A program made the position numbers and the translations under genes. Source: Leucocoprinus leucothites (taxonomy: Eukaryota > Basidiomycota > Agaricomycetes > Agaricales > Agaricaceae). From it: a stretch of 64,000 nt of DNA. The notes beneath the pieces were generated by a model. The model was given only the letters and a program-made list of their open reading frames with translations, made no database searches and was not told where the DNA came from. Each line of letters opens with the position of its first letter. Position 1 is the first letter of the stretch. Positions 12,957 to 25,065 of the stretch are shown one piece after another. The DNA lies in the NCBI GenBank assembly GCA_013368445.1, contig JAACJO010000008.1:1054001-1118000 (forward strand). The letters are read 5' to 3'.

Positions 12957-15128
12957 TCAGAGCTTATTCTTAAACTGCGCCGTCGAGAGAGGTTGATCTG
13001 GAAGAAACCATTAACCTCTGATCCCAAGTCAAGGAGAGGTCAACTCACATGTATTGTTATACAGGTTATCGGGGGGAGACAAGCCAACGCGGGAGCTCAG
13101 AGCAGAAGCGTCGACCATCTCAGGAACGATCTCGTTGGTGTTACGGGCACCAATTAGGCGCATGTTCATCTGGAACTCATCCTGGTGAAACAGAGGGGGT
13201 CAGCAATCCTCCTCTCACATTGTATTTGCTTTCACACTCACGTGAAGAATCTGGATGGCCCTCTCAACACCTTCTTGACCGTAGGCGCAGAATGAATACA
13301 AAAAGCCACGACCAATGCCAACGGCACTGGCACCAAGGGCCAAAGCCTTCAGGACGTCACTAGCACGGCGAACGCCACCATCAACAAAGACAGAAAAGTT
13401 CGGGTTGGGCCATGGTCCACGGGTCTTGAGGGCGGCGATAATAGGAGGAAGATTCTCGAGACCAGAGAAACTTGTGTCAAGTTGTCTACCACCGTGGTTA
13501 CTGAGGACGATTCCTTGAACACCAGCATCATAGGCAAGAAGGGCATCTTCAGGTGTAGCGACACCCTTGAGAATGATGGGCACTGATAGGAGACTCTAAG
13601 AACAAAGTCATTTCAGATGCAAAGAGAAACGTACTGTTAGTGATGCTTCTAAACCAAGCCATATCCTTCCATGAGAGACTGGGATCAATGAATGACTATT
13701 GACCATGTCAATAGTGAGCAAAAATGGCAGCTGTGAGCACCTACACTGATAGCTCTTGAGATACCTTCATTCTTCTTGACGTCCTGTTGACCGTCTTGAA
13801 CCTTGGCAGTTCCGTTGTCATCAACAGCTTTCATACGCATATCCTTTTCACGACGACCAAGTTGAGGAGCGTCGACAGTAATGAACAGTGCTTTGACGCC
13901 ACGCTTCTCCGCGTGTTGCACATATTTCTTGGTAATCTCTCTGTCGCGGTTCACGTACCTGTGGATATGTGATATGTGCTTAGCTAATGTTCTTGACGAT
14001 TTTCAATAACTGAGGACTTACAGTTGCAAGAAGAGGGGTTGACCAGGCTGTGCAGCATCGACAATCTCGTCGAAGGAACAAGATGCCAGGGTTGGAATCT
14101 AACCATAGGAAGTGAGAAGAACGGCTAATCTCGGATGTGAGGCGTATATACGCACCATTTGAATCACACCATGTTTGCCAGCAGCTCTTGTAACATTTAG
14201 CTCACCATCGGGGTGACCAAGTTTGCCCAGTGCAGTGGCAGACTATTAACACCAATAAAATAATTGAGAAATCAGAGGTGTAAAAGCTATAAGGATCAAA
14301 TCAGCTCACAATATAGACAGGCATAGACGACTTCTGTCCTAGAATTATATGCGACCAGTCGACAGTTGAGACATCGCGAAGAACGCGAGGACGGAACCAC
14401 ACCCTAAGGCGTATGGTTAGCTGCTCTGCACTCGCCAGACGGTCCGTCATGGTGGCAATTACCTTTGGAATGCTGCACGATTTTCACGAATGGTAATTTC
14501 ATCTTCTCCGCCCGAGGAGTAATATGCCCAAGCCTTGGCTGGAAGCACTGTTTTTGCCACGGCTTCGAAGTCATGAAGGTTCAGCATCTCATCAATGGGA
14601 GGGCGGGCATCTAGCATCGCCTGGCGTCTTCGGTCTTCTTCAGTCACCTGTTTGACGACCTTGACAACTGTGTTGGGGTCAACAGCGCCGATACTGTATC
14701 ATGGGTTATATTAATCAGCCAGCTACCTGGAAGTGATCCATTGCTCACTGTTTCTCAATAGGCAAGTTGGTAGTGATAGCATCGGGAGGGTGGATGGGTT
14801 CGTATGCCTCCCTAGACTGACATCAGACACTGGATAGGATGCAAGTACCAACGGATGCAACTCACGTAGCGTCTACACCAGCATACTTGAGGATGATTTT
14901 GCTTCCTCCGGGGTGCTCTGCGCCGAAGCTGGTTAAACAAGCATCTAGCTATCTCCGGAGAGTATAAACATACCATCCAGGAAGTCAGTGACGTCGTAGA
15001 CTTTATCTGCAGGGCCGATTTCAGCGAATCAACGTCAGTACAGGACCAGGTTGCTCACTATGGACGATGATCCAGCAGCTTTCTCTGTTGTTGTGCGCGG
15101 CAACAGCCTGTGCTGAAACTAAAGACAT
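12957..15128 (-). CDS. Flavocytochrome b2-type FMN alpha-hydroxyacid dehydrogenase, copy 1
   Basis: Member of the L-lactate dehydrogenase (cytochrome) / glyoxylate dehydrogenase family. It has an N-terminal cytochrome b5-like heme domain (RESCWIIVHNKVYDVTDFLD, EHPGGSKIILKYAG) and an FMN-binding TIM barrel (KAWAYYSSGGEDEITIREN, LFLQLYVNRDRE, LFITVDAPQLGRREKDMRMK, GIVLSNHGGRQLD with the catalytic His-Gly-Gly-Arg, FVDGGVRRASDVLKALALGA, VGIGRGFLYSF). It is interrupted by about ten short introns. The final short exon encodes QPLSTAQFKNKL then stop at 12957. The start at 15128 (MSLVSAQAVAAHNN) leaves no obvious mitochondrial presequence, unlike yeast Cyb2, so it may be cytosolic or have an undetected first exon. 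The substrate (lactate, glyoxylate, other 2-hydroxyacid) cannot be decided. It is divergent from lyase copy 1. Confidence 0.88.
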
Positions 15129-16341
15129 GGCGAATTTTTCAAGGCAGCGGGACAGAGAGTACAGATATGCTTCTGGCGTTCCTCTTTTGAAGGTTCCAGG
15201 TGGACATCAGGGAGACCAACATGGTATCTGAAGTCCTTAGGTTGAACCGGAGGCCCGCAAGCTATCGACTACGCGGCTGATTTAACCGATTTTTCGGAGT
15301 TAGAGAGGTAAATGCTATCGACTCTCGGTCAACCAAGAATGTGAAAGCAGAGCTTCCGGTGATTCTCAGAATGTTCTCCATGTTGATCAAATGGTTCAAT
15401 GGACTCCGAAAGACATTTCCGGGTTAGAAGGGTGAGGATAGAAGACTAACATGTTAAAACCTACTGCTCGAGGGTCGTGTCGGATTTACGAAGCCGAGCC
15501 AGTAGTGCGGTCGGGCAATCCTTGGGAAGTTGCATTTTTTTTGTCGGATAGCGGTGTGTCATGTCGGCGATAGAGGGGCGACGAGGTTATTTTTTAGTTG
15601 AATGTATTTGCCAAGAAATCGTTGGAAGCGAAATGGGATGTGAGATGGACGGTCTGACCGCAATGGACTGATATACTTCTGGCATCTGACGGAGAGAATT
15701 CAGGTAGAGGGAAGTCCGAGGCGAGACTCAGAGTCTCAGCAGCATGAGTCTGGCCGAGCGCGTCGCGTCGCGTCAATGGCGTCTAAATTGGACACCTGAC
15801 TTCCCACACCTTTGCAGCCCGCTGGATCAACGGCAACTTGTCATCAGCAACAGCTTTACGATAATCATAAGTTCTCACCGTCCATAACCAAACGAATAAA
15901 GACTCTTACTTGAACAAAGTCTCAGTGAAAGGTCGAGCAATCTTCGTCCTTTGAACGTCTCACGATAACTTCCTGGTCTGCACGTTCTGCGCTACTGTTA
16001 CCCCATGTCATAAAGGAGCGGAGGACCGATGCGGCGAAGTCTTGACCTCCCGATCTTCGTTGTTTTCAGCTTTCGTGCTAGTCTTTTTTGGAAGGTTCAG
16101 CGCCCGTGGTTCCGTACAGTTCAGCTTCCCGAGATCTTGGAGATGCTTCATGTCAAGTCAAGATTTGTTACAGATTCCCAGACTCCCAGTCAACGACATG
16201 CGTAACGCGACAAAATATGTAGGTTTTTCTCCGTATGCATGCAATCGCACTAGTCCAAGAATGGATTGGCTGCACAGGTATATATGCAATCTATTCGTCC
16301 GAAAAACTTTAGTGTGCTCTCCTTTCACCTCCTGGTCTACC
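15129..16341. promoter_or_regulatory. Divergent intergenic region between dehydrogenase 1 and lyase 1
   Basis: About 1.2 kb separates two divergently transcribed starts and probably carries both promoters. It includes a GCGTC/GTCGC-rich stretch near 15760-15780. No coding frame or defined site is supported. Confidence 0.35.
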
Positions 16342-17987
16342 ATGTCGTCACCCGCAGCAGGAACCCCATCATCCTTTGCCAACCTTTTCGGCTGGTTCTA
16401 TACCTCTATCCTCGATCCTTTATTCGTTCAATCAATCTTGCGGTTCTATAAATTTATTAAACCAGCAATTCAGCCCTCAGCTGGTCCCCGTAGAGACAAA
16501 CACACAGAAGAACGTGAACCGTCGCCAGAAATCTTGGCTTCTGGTCCTCCTAGTCCCACTCACTCAGCATTCACCTCTGATGAAGATGAGACACATTCGG
16601 AGGTTTATTATAACCCCCGCTTAGACCCTAAAAACTTTTTGGACGGCCCGTTATCCCATAATCCGGCAACGAGACTCCGCCAAATGCTCGCTCGACCGGG
16701 TATCGTTGTAAGTACTGCTCTGATTTATTTGCTTATAATGGGATTAAACATCGATTTCTAGGTGGCACCCGGCGTTTGTGACGGAATCAGTGTACGATGC
16801 GCTCTTGAAGCTGGTTTTACCTGCTTGTACCAAAGGTAAGTAACTTCATAAAGTTATACTGCATTTTGCTGAGTCCTCGAAGCGGTGCAGCAACAACGGC
16901 TTCACGTCTTGGCCAACCAGACCTTGCTATTGCTACTCTCAATGATTTCGTAAAGGTACAACGTTCTCACTATTGCCATATTATCAGCGGCTGATCTCAA
17001 GTCTTTATAGGCAGCTCGCATACACTGTGACATCGAGCCCACGATCCCTGTCATTGCTGATGCCGACACTGGGTATGTTGCTGCTTTTCTAACCTATGAC
17101 GCACTATCTGATCACCGTCTGAACATTTAGATTCGGAGGACCCATCAATGTCGCACGTACTGTATGGCAATACGCCAAAGCTGGTGTTGCCGCCATGCAT
17201 ATTGAGGACCAGATCCAGACAAAGCGATGTGGGCATCTTCTTGGGAAGCAAGTCGTTTCTCGTGAAGAATTCCTCACTCGCATACGTGCTGCCGTCATTG
17301 CCCGCGACTCGATCCCCGGAGGATCGGATTTCGTGAGTTCTTGTGCGAAGCCTTCGATTCTATTTGCTCATTCAAGGGTCGCAGGTCATCATTGCTCGTA
17401 CCGATTCCGCTCAAGTTCTCGGGATGGATGAAGCCATTACCCGTCTAAAATTGGCTGCCGATGTTGGTGCCGACGTCTGTTTCATCGAGGGTGTCCGCAC
17501 CAAGGAGCTGCTTCAGAAAACGGTGAAAGCATTGGAGCCGAAACCTGTACGTGTGTCAACTTCCGAGATCGACATCTCTTGTTTAATTTCTCTCCCATGG
17601 ACAGGTTCTCGTCAACGTTATTTCTGGCGGATTGACACCTTCTTTCACAAGCAAAGAGGCCGAATCTTATGGAGCCAAGATTATTAGTGCGTCTAAATTG
17701 ACTGCTCCAGAAATAGACAAGTCCTTAACGTTAATGTCTCCAGTTTTCTCTCTTGTTTCTTCTGTGGCTATGGTGCATGCTTGTCGAGAAGCCATGAGGA
17801 TGCTTAAAAAGACTGGTACCGATTTCTCCACAGCGAAGGGCATGGACCCCAAACAATTCTTTGAAGTCATGGGTAAGCCGTTCGAAACCACACATGACGA
17901 AATTAGAACTCACTCTATCCTGCAGGATTGAACAAAATTGTGGAATTCGATGCCAAGGCTGGAGGTTCGGCTTTCACAAGTATATGA
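16342..17987 (+). CDS. Isocitrate lyase/PEP mutase superfamily lyase, copy 1 (N-terminally extended)
   Basis: Nine exons (16342-16707, 16762-16835, 16883-16955, 17011-17072, 17131-17332, 17385-17546, 17605-17686, 17744-17872, 17926-17987) give 403 residues. Hallmarks of the ICL/PEPM family are YQSGAATTASRLGQPD, the metal-binding VIADADTGFGG, HIEDQIQTKRCGH with the catalytic cysteine, and IARTDSAQVLGMDEA. Known members include methylisocitrate lyase, oxaloacetate acetylhydrolase and dimethylmalate lyase; I cannot choose among them. Compared with copies 2 and 3, this protein has an N-terminal extension of roughly 57 residues with a hydrophobic, aromatic segment (FGWFYTSILDPLFVQSILRF) and an acidic linker before the conserved YYNPRLDPK. 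That suggests a different location or membrane contact. The gene is divergent from dehydrogenase copy 1. Confidence 0.88.
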
Positions 17988-19234
17988 ACATACCCGGACT
18001 CCGGCCATCTACATGTTTTTCTTTACCCATTTAGTTTTCCTTCTTCCTAGATGTGACAATGCACTCCCGAAATTTTTGTTGTACTGTTAGCCATTCAACC
18101 CTGTAGCTATGTAATAGATTTTAACATTCCTTCCTTCTGAATACATGTAATTTTGCTTTTACGATCCATATCTCCCGCTCCGACTCAAGAAACCCAGTGC
18201 CCACCCACCCTCATTGAAATCCGATAAATTTTCTCCAACTTAGGCACGCCTAAAACCACTCATCCGCTTTTTGCGTTGAGATCGATAGTGCACTTGCTTC
18301 TTTCGGTTTAGACTATTGATCCATAATATGGATCGTGCTTGGCATTAAGGGTGTGTTTTCTCCTCCGCCAAGAGCTCAAATGTCAATGTCCTCGAGAAAA
18401 ACCGTAATTTCCCTTATCCTCACGTTGACACTGACAGAATCATCATTCAGAATCCCAGAGGAGTTAGAGTGGAGATACCTCAAGCCTCATCCGAATGGCC
18501 GCATAACTATTAATTCGCTTTCCTGCTGTGCCGGATGTGGAGACGACCAAGGAATACTTTGGAGCTCACCCTGTGCCGCGACGATCGCGCGTATCAGAAC
18601 CTCGGTACTCGGCATACCGAAAGTGAGTATAGTGAAACGAAACTTGGGTCTCGCGCATAAACGCTTCAATATTATTATTACTCTCACCTCTCTCACTCAA
18701 GGATGATTCCCGTTCTCTCTCTCCCCCGCTGACTGTGGACATCCCACCCACTCAAAACCCGCTACACGAAAGTCGACATGGTTCCATAACTCCGACGATC
18801 CAGAACCTGGAGCGCGGCCATGCTCAGTTTAGTCCTGTTTAGTCTGGCTTTTCAAGGATCTGTCAATCTGGGTGCTCGAAGCAGACAGCCTCGTCAGCCC
18901 TAGCCGGAACTCTTCAGCATTTTTTGGCAATACGACACCCTTGAGCCTATCGGATCGTGACGAGCGGAGGTAAAATGAAGCTCCAGTCTCATGTCTAGGG
19001 TCGAGTGTATTTGCTTCTTTATATCTTTATCTCAACCTCTTGGCGTGTCATTGTGAGTATTCCGGTCGGCCGTGTCACTGAGCAGTGGGAATAGGTGGAT
19101 TTTCGAGCCTTCACCACCGCTGTTCGCCTGACGTGTTCTTATAAACAGTATAAACAGTAACCTAATGCATATCCAAGACCCATTCGCTCAATTGATCCTC
19201 CACTCACTCGACCCTCCATTTACGAAAAAATACA
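17988..19234. other. Intergenic region between lyase copies 1 and 2
   Basis: Contains the 3' end of copy 1 and the promoter of copy 2. A plus-strand open frame at 18335-18706 has no recognisable domain and is not called. Confidence 0.4.
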
Positions 19235-20717
19235 ATGCCTGCTCCCAACTACTTCGCACGTAACGACCCGCCCGCCGCACCTGTGAATCAAGCCCAGGAG
19301 ACCCGAAACGTCGCTGCCCCGAACGAACCCTACTACAACCCGCGCCTCGATCCCAAAAACTATCTAGAAGGACCATTGTCTGATGATGCAGCTACTCGAT
19401 TGCGTCAAATGCTCGCTCGTCCTGGTATTATTGTTAGTACATTTTTAGAAAGTGGTCGTTCTCAGTTAATATTGTGGAAACCAGGTTGCACCAGGCATAT
19501 GTGATGGTATTAGTGCTCGCTGTGCACTGGAGGCCGGTTTCGACTGTCTCTACCAGAGGTGTGTATCAGACATAACTGCGATGATCGGTAAAACTCAACA
19601 TTAATTGCAGTGGCGCCGCTACCACTGCGTCGCGCATGGGTCAGCCAGATCTTGCGATTGCAACCTTGAATGACTTCGTCGAAGTACGCAATGCCCTATC
19701 ATGCTTGGATTAGAGTTGAATTAGTTAATCCACTGACAGGCCGGGAACATGGTGGCTAGCCTGGATCCTAGAGTTCCTGTCATTGCCGATGCAGACACTG
19801 GGTAGGTCACCTGGCCGTCTCTCAACAACATAAAGGACTAAGAATTTGTTCAGTTTTGGTGGACCCGCCAATGTCGCCAGAACGGTGAGGCAATATATCC
19901 GCGCCGGACTTGCTGGCCTTCATATTGAGGATCAAGTTCAAACTAAACGTTGCGGCCACTTGATGGGGAAACAAGTCGTGTCCAGGGAGGAATTCTTGAC
20001 CCGCATTCGTGCAGCCGTCCTTGCTCGCGATGAAATCCCAGGAGGCTCAGACTTTGTGAGTTTTTATGCAACGTGAAATTTGTCAATACTGATGAATCAT
20101 GTCATGGACAGGTTATTATCGGTCGCACAGATTCTGCCCAAGTTCTCGGAATGGAGGAGGCTATTATCCGCTTGAAGTTGGCTGCTGATGCTGGTGCCGA
20201 CGTTTGCTTCATTGAGGGTGTCAAGTCCAAGGAACTCCTGGAATCTACTGTTGCTGCTCTCGCGCCCAAGCCGGTGTGTTCTTTCGCACTCCAGCACTAT
20301 TGTTCGCTTTTCTAATCAAACAATAGGTTCTTGTGAACGTCATTTCGGGCGGGTTGACACCATCGTTCACTTCCTGGGAAGCTGAACAGACAGGTGCAAA
20401 GATCATTAGTAAGTTGTTTTCTTGAGCATCAAGTAAAATATGGACTCGGGATTGACGACCGGCCCCAGTCTTCTCCCTCGTTTCGTGTGTCGCCATGGTT
20501 CATGGCGTAAGGGCTGCTATGAAAAGTCTCAAGGAGTCCGGTACCGACTTTGCCACTGCTAAGGGCATGGACCCCAAGGCGTTCTTTGAGGTCATGGGTA
20601 AGTGTTTAGCCGTCAGTGAATTTGGCTAGTTGTGATACTGAGTTTATCTTTGCAGGTCTCCAAGATGTCATGACACTGGATGCGAAAGCTGGTGGTTCTG
20701 CTTTTGCCGAGGTATAA
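19235..20717 (+). CDS. Isocitrate lyase/PEP mutase superfamily lyase, copy 2
   Basis: About 345 residues from nine exons with the same eight intron positions as copy 1. Conserved blocks are YYNPRLDPKNYLEGPLS, the substrate-loop YQSGAATTASRMGQPD, VIADADTGFGGPANVARTV, HIEDQVQTKRCGHLMGKQVV with the catalytic Cys, IIGRTDSAQVLGMEEA, DAGADVCFIEGV and LVNVISGG. The short N-terminus lacks the hydrophobic extension of copy 1. It is expected to cleave or form a C-C bond on a 2-oxo or 2-hydroxy dicarboxylate through a Mg-bound enolate. It lies 300 bp upstream of dehydrogenase copy 2 on the same strand, so the pair looks like a duplicated lyase plus dehydrogenase unit. Confidence 0.88.
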
Positions 20718-21017
20718 AGCATGTCCTTCTTATCCTAGACTTTCAAGTGGTCATCTTCAAGGTGTCTTACATGTAACCAACCCAGCATTACCATTAGACT
20801 TGTACTTGATTGTAGATCACCCTACTTATTAACAACCATTGTAATCGAATGTATTTATAAATCACATCAGCCAACGGGCCGGTATTGCCGGTATTTCACA
20901 ACCTGAAATGACGGAACGGAGTCGTCCCCACACCTCCGCTTGTCTGGATTTCCCCTCCGTCGCGCCTCCGTCTTTCTAATCCTCCCTTTCGACCTTTCCC
21001 TTGTAATTTCATTCCAA

Positions 21018-23448
21018 ATGTCAAGTACAACGACGCTCTCTGGAAAGGAGGTCGCAAAGCACAACTCTCGTGAAAGTTGCTGGATCATTGTCCATGGTGC
21101 AGTTCATTCAATTTCCTTGGAGTGTCCTTCAACGTCTGAGGCCTCGACGCTCTAGGAAAGGTTTATGACGTTACAGAGTTTCTTGATGGTAAGCCTAACT
21201 ATCAACCTTCCATGCTGCAGCAAGCCCTTAGTGAACAATTCCAGATCACCCTGGTTAGCGCCCATGCCCAACCCGTGTTCCGTTTTCTGATTACAGCAGG
21301 TGGAAGCAGGATCATTCTAAAATACGCCGGAAAAGATGCGACGTATGGCTCTCATTCTGCTATCATCAATCTCTCGAACTCAGCCACTTACATTTTTCCT
21401 CAACAGTCAAGAATACGACCCAATCCACCCTCCGGACGCTATTACAAATAACCTTCCACCAGAAAAACAGTGCGCACGTTCATTTACGACGCCAGGCATT
21501 AGCTTAATTTAATCGAACGTAGTCTTGGACCTGTGGACCTGGATACGGTGGAGAAAGTAGAGGTCAAGATTACTGATGAAGAGAAGGCTCGGCAACAACG
21601 GGCGGCTGCAAAGCCTCCGCTGGACGAAATTCTGAACTTGCATGATTTCGAGGTATTTACTATTCGCATGCTTCTATTGTTAAAGTGCCCGTATTAATAA
21701 GATTTAGGCGATCGCAAGACAAGTCATGCCAGAGAAGGCCTGGGCTTACTACTCATCCGCTGCAGATGATGAAATAACAAATAGAGAAAATCACGCTGCA
21801 TATCACAGGTGAATTATTCTATCTCTTCGCGCCGAGCTCCTAAATGAACAAGGAGCCAGGATTTGGTTCCGCCCACGAGTTCTTCGTAATGTGACCAAGG
21901 TAGATTGGTCGACAACGATTTTGGGGCACCGATCAAGAATGCCGTTGTACATCGTTAGTGACTTCTCTTTTACTTGGCTTGGAAAATACTGATTCTCTCT
22001 CAGACCGCTACGGCCTTGGGTAAACTCGGACATCCCGATGGTGAATTAAACCTAACAAGAGCTGCTGCCAAGCATGGAGTCATCCAAATGGTGGGTGAGC
22101 TCTTTTTTGCAGACAAATCATAGCTCAAATCAGGCTAGATACCAACACTTGCTTCGTGCTCGTTTGACGAGATTATGGATGCAGCTCAGCCAGGCCAGGT
22201 CCAGTTCTTCCAGTTGTGAGTATATCTTTCTGACTCGACGCTTCTCTTCTTTACCTGCCCTCGCTGTAGATATGTCAACAAGGATAGAAGCGTTACCAAG
22301 CGTATTGTTCAGCATGCTGAAAAACGAGGTATCAAAGGTTTGTTTATCACTGTCGATGCACCGCAGTTGGGTCGTCGAGAGAAGGTAAGTCTTCCCGCAA
22401 AGGACCTTTGACATGATCTAAACCGCTTGGTTTGTCCCCAGGACATGCGCATGAAATTCGAAGCAGAGGATCCGTCTGAAGTTAGCAAGGCTGGATCTCA
22501 AGGCGTCGATCGGTCACAGGGTGCTGCTCGGGCCATCAGCGTGCGTGAGGCGGGGCTACTCATTCATCTCAGCATGCTTATGTGGTTTAGTCCTTCATCG
22601 ACCCAGGCTTGGAGTGGGCGGACATTGACTGGTTCAAAAGCATAACCAAGAGTGGGTTCCTTCCACGTCTTGACTCGCATTTGTATCTGACCTTTATGGT
22701 AGTGCCTTTAATTCTTAAGGGTGTCCAATGTTGGGAGGTAGGAGCCAACGTTTTCCAATTTGCTCAGTCCCATCATCAGTTTTGACCGGCAGGACGCTCT
22801 CATGGCATACGATGCCGGGTTAGCCGGTGTTGTTCTCTCGAACCATGGCGGACGTCAACTTGATTTCGCCCGATCTGGAATTGAGGTTCTTGTTGAAGTC
22901 GTGGCCAAGTTGGGTGAAAAGAGAGGTCTCAAATTCCCGAACGAGAAATTCCAGCTTTTCGTGGACGGTGGAGTCAGACGTGCAACCGACGTTCTCAAGG
23001 CTATTGCCTTGGGAGCCACAGCAGGTAGATGCTTAGTTCAATGTTCCCGATATCCTTGTAGCTCATGTCGGTTTATAGTTGGCATTGGCCGCCCATTCCT
23101 TTATGCCTTTTCTTCCTATGGATTCGAAGGTGTGGATAAAGCACTTCAAATTCTTCACGTACGTTTTATGACAATATGCTGGCTATAAACTTTGCTGAAA
23201 GTCGGCACTCTCACAGGATGAGTTTGAAATGAACCTCCGCCTTCTGGGTGCGCCGACAGTCAAGGACATTGTTCCTGGAATGGTTGACGCTTCCAGTATT
23301 TCCTCCCATGGATCTACTGTACCTGGAGATAGACTATATGATAGCAATTGTATGTCAATTTCCTCCTCTGATCGCGAACGTCACTCACACCGGTGCAGAT
23401 GAGAGCATGCAACATGCTCGTTTACGGGACATTGCACCCAAGCTTTGA
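21018..23448 (+). CDS. Flavocytochrome b2-type FMN alpha-hydroxyacid dehydrogenase, copy 2
   Basis: Same architecture as copy 1: a cytochrome b5-like domain (VAKHNSRESCWIIVHG, KVYDVTEFLD, RIILKYAGKDAT) and an FMN barrel (EKAWAYYSSAADDEITNREN, GLFITVDAPQLGRREK, VVLSNHGGRQLDFARSG, FVDGGVRRATDVLKAIALGA, VGIGRPFLYAF). The heme-ligand motif HPGG appears only if a 9-nt exon (21245-21253) is spliced between a 56-nt and a 46-nt intron; both have GT-AG borders. The last exon ends RLRDIAPKL before the stop at 23448. About a dozen introns are predicted. It is on the same strand as lyase copy 2 and converges with lyase copy 3. No mitochondrial presequence is evident. Family assignment is firm; the physiological substrate is unknown. 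Confidence 0.85.
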
Positions 23449-23807
23449 ACTCTCCACACATACACGTTCTATCTAAATAGACCAAGATTTCTGCTTATGA
23501 ACAAATTAGTGATAACAAGTCATCAACAGTCACGCCTTGATACCACGATATAAACTTTGCTTTCTCTACTCGGAGCTGGGTTCAATTACTTCGTCATATC
23601 TGTATATAAGCACCAGACAAACGAGGAATTATCAAGAAAAATAACAAATCCGATTTATTGGACATCTAACAAGTCAGCCGCCAGGTTCTAAACTGAATAA
23701 AAAATCTATAATTAATCTATTTGGAAAAACAATGTGTCGCTCAGTATAGTACATATGCTTGCGGACGGTGTAAATAATCAGAACTCTAGGACCCAAAGGA
23801 GAAATCA
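23449..23807. other. Convergent intergenic region
   Basis: A/T-rich 3' flanks of dehydrogenase 2 (plus) and lyase 3 (minus). Nothing else is seen. Confidence 0.4.
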
Positions 23808-25065
23808 TTACACCTCTTTGAACGCCGAACCTCCTGCGCGCGCATCGAAGTCCACGACTTCGTTCAGACCCATGACCTCAAAGAATGCCTTCGGATCCAT
23901 ACCCTGAGCAGTAGAAAAATCGGTACCGGTCTTCTTGAGCGCGTGCATAGCAGCGCGCACGGCATGTACCATTGCGACGCATGAGACAAGGGAGAAAACT
24001 AGAGTATCGTTAGATAGTAGAATTTGGAAGGGCTGAGGTGACTCACTGATGATCTTGGCGCCCATCTCCTCGGCTTCCTTGTATGTGAAAGCGGGAGTGA
24101 GACCACCGGAAATCACGTTGACCAGGACAGGCTTGGGAGCTAAGCTAGCCACTGTCTGCTTCAAAAGCTCGGAAGTCTTAACACCTTCGATGAAGCAGAC
24201 GTCGGCACCGGCGTCAGCAGCGAGCTTAAGGCGGTAGAGAGCCTCCTCCATCCCAAGGACTTGCGCGGAATCGGTTCGACCGATGATGACCTACATACCC
24301 AGCAATTCATTAACTATATTCAATATTTGCGTCGGTAGGGGTTAACTCACGAAGTCAGACCCTCCTGGGATAGCATCACGAGCAAGGACGGCTGCACGAA
24401 TGCGGGTCACAAATTCCTCACGGGAAACGACCTGCTTCCCCATCAGATGACCACAACGCTTGGTTTGGACTTGGTCCTCAATGTGGAGACCAGCCACACC
24501 AGCCTTGGCGTAAGCAGTGACCGTACGAGCGACATTGATAGGTCCACCAAACCCGGTGTCTGCGTCGGCGATGACTGGCATCGTCGGGTTGATGCTGCAG
24601 ACCATCTGAGCAGCCTGCATATATTTAGTTAGCTTGGGCGTGACTTGGCGGTACTGTTGGACCTACTCCGACAAAATCGTTCATTGTGGCAATGGCAAGG
24701 TCGGGCTGACCAAGGCGAGAAGCGGTGGTTGCGGCTCCACTCTGGTACAAGCAGTCGAAGCCCGCCTCGATTGCACACCTGGCACTAATACCATCGCAAA
24801 TACCAGGAGCCACCTGGTTATTCGGTTAATCCCATCACTTGAATAGCTCCAGTTGTCAAGGACTACTCACGACGATGCCTGGTCTTGCAAGCATCTGCCT
24901 CAGTCGAGTGGCCGGGTTGTGGGAAAGAGGTCCCTCGAGATAGTTTTTGGGGTCAAGGCGAGAGTTGTAGTAAACCCCGTTAGTCATGTAGTCACTGGCC
25001 GCATCTGAAGTCTGAGGGGCAGTGGCAGCAGCAACGGTGTTGGAGAAGTAGTCTAGGCCAGGCAT
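23808..25065 (-). CDS. Isocitrate lyase/PEP mutase superfamily lyase, copy 3 (intron-poor)
   Basis: About 345 residues. It starts MPGLDYFSNTVAAAT and continues into YYNSRLDPKNYLEGPLS. It keeps YQSGAATTASRLGQPD, VIADADTGFGGPINVARTV, HIEDQVQTKRCGHLMGKQVV with the catalytic Cys, and ends GGSAFKEV. Only four introns remain, at the positions of introns 1, 3, 5 and 7 of copies 1 and 2. Introns 2, 4, 6 and 8 are precisely absent: the exon sequence is contiguous at LYQS, DTGF, PKPV and VMGL. In sequence it resembles copy 2 more than copy 1 by eye. It is oriented opposite to dehydrogenase 2, closing the five-gene cluster. Confidence 0.88.

Noticed and set aside
18335..18706. 123-codon plus-strand frame between lyase copies
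   Set aside because: No family, no start context and no neighbouring exons; compatible with chance.
21188..21300. Loss of the heme-ligating HPGG motif in dehydrogenase copy 2
   Set aside because: A 9-nt exon with proper splice borders restores the motif in frame; true loss is the less likely reading.
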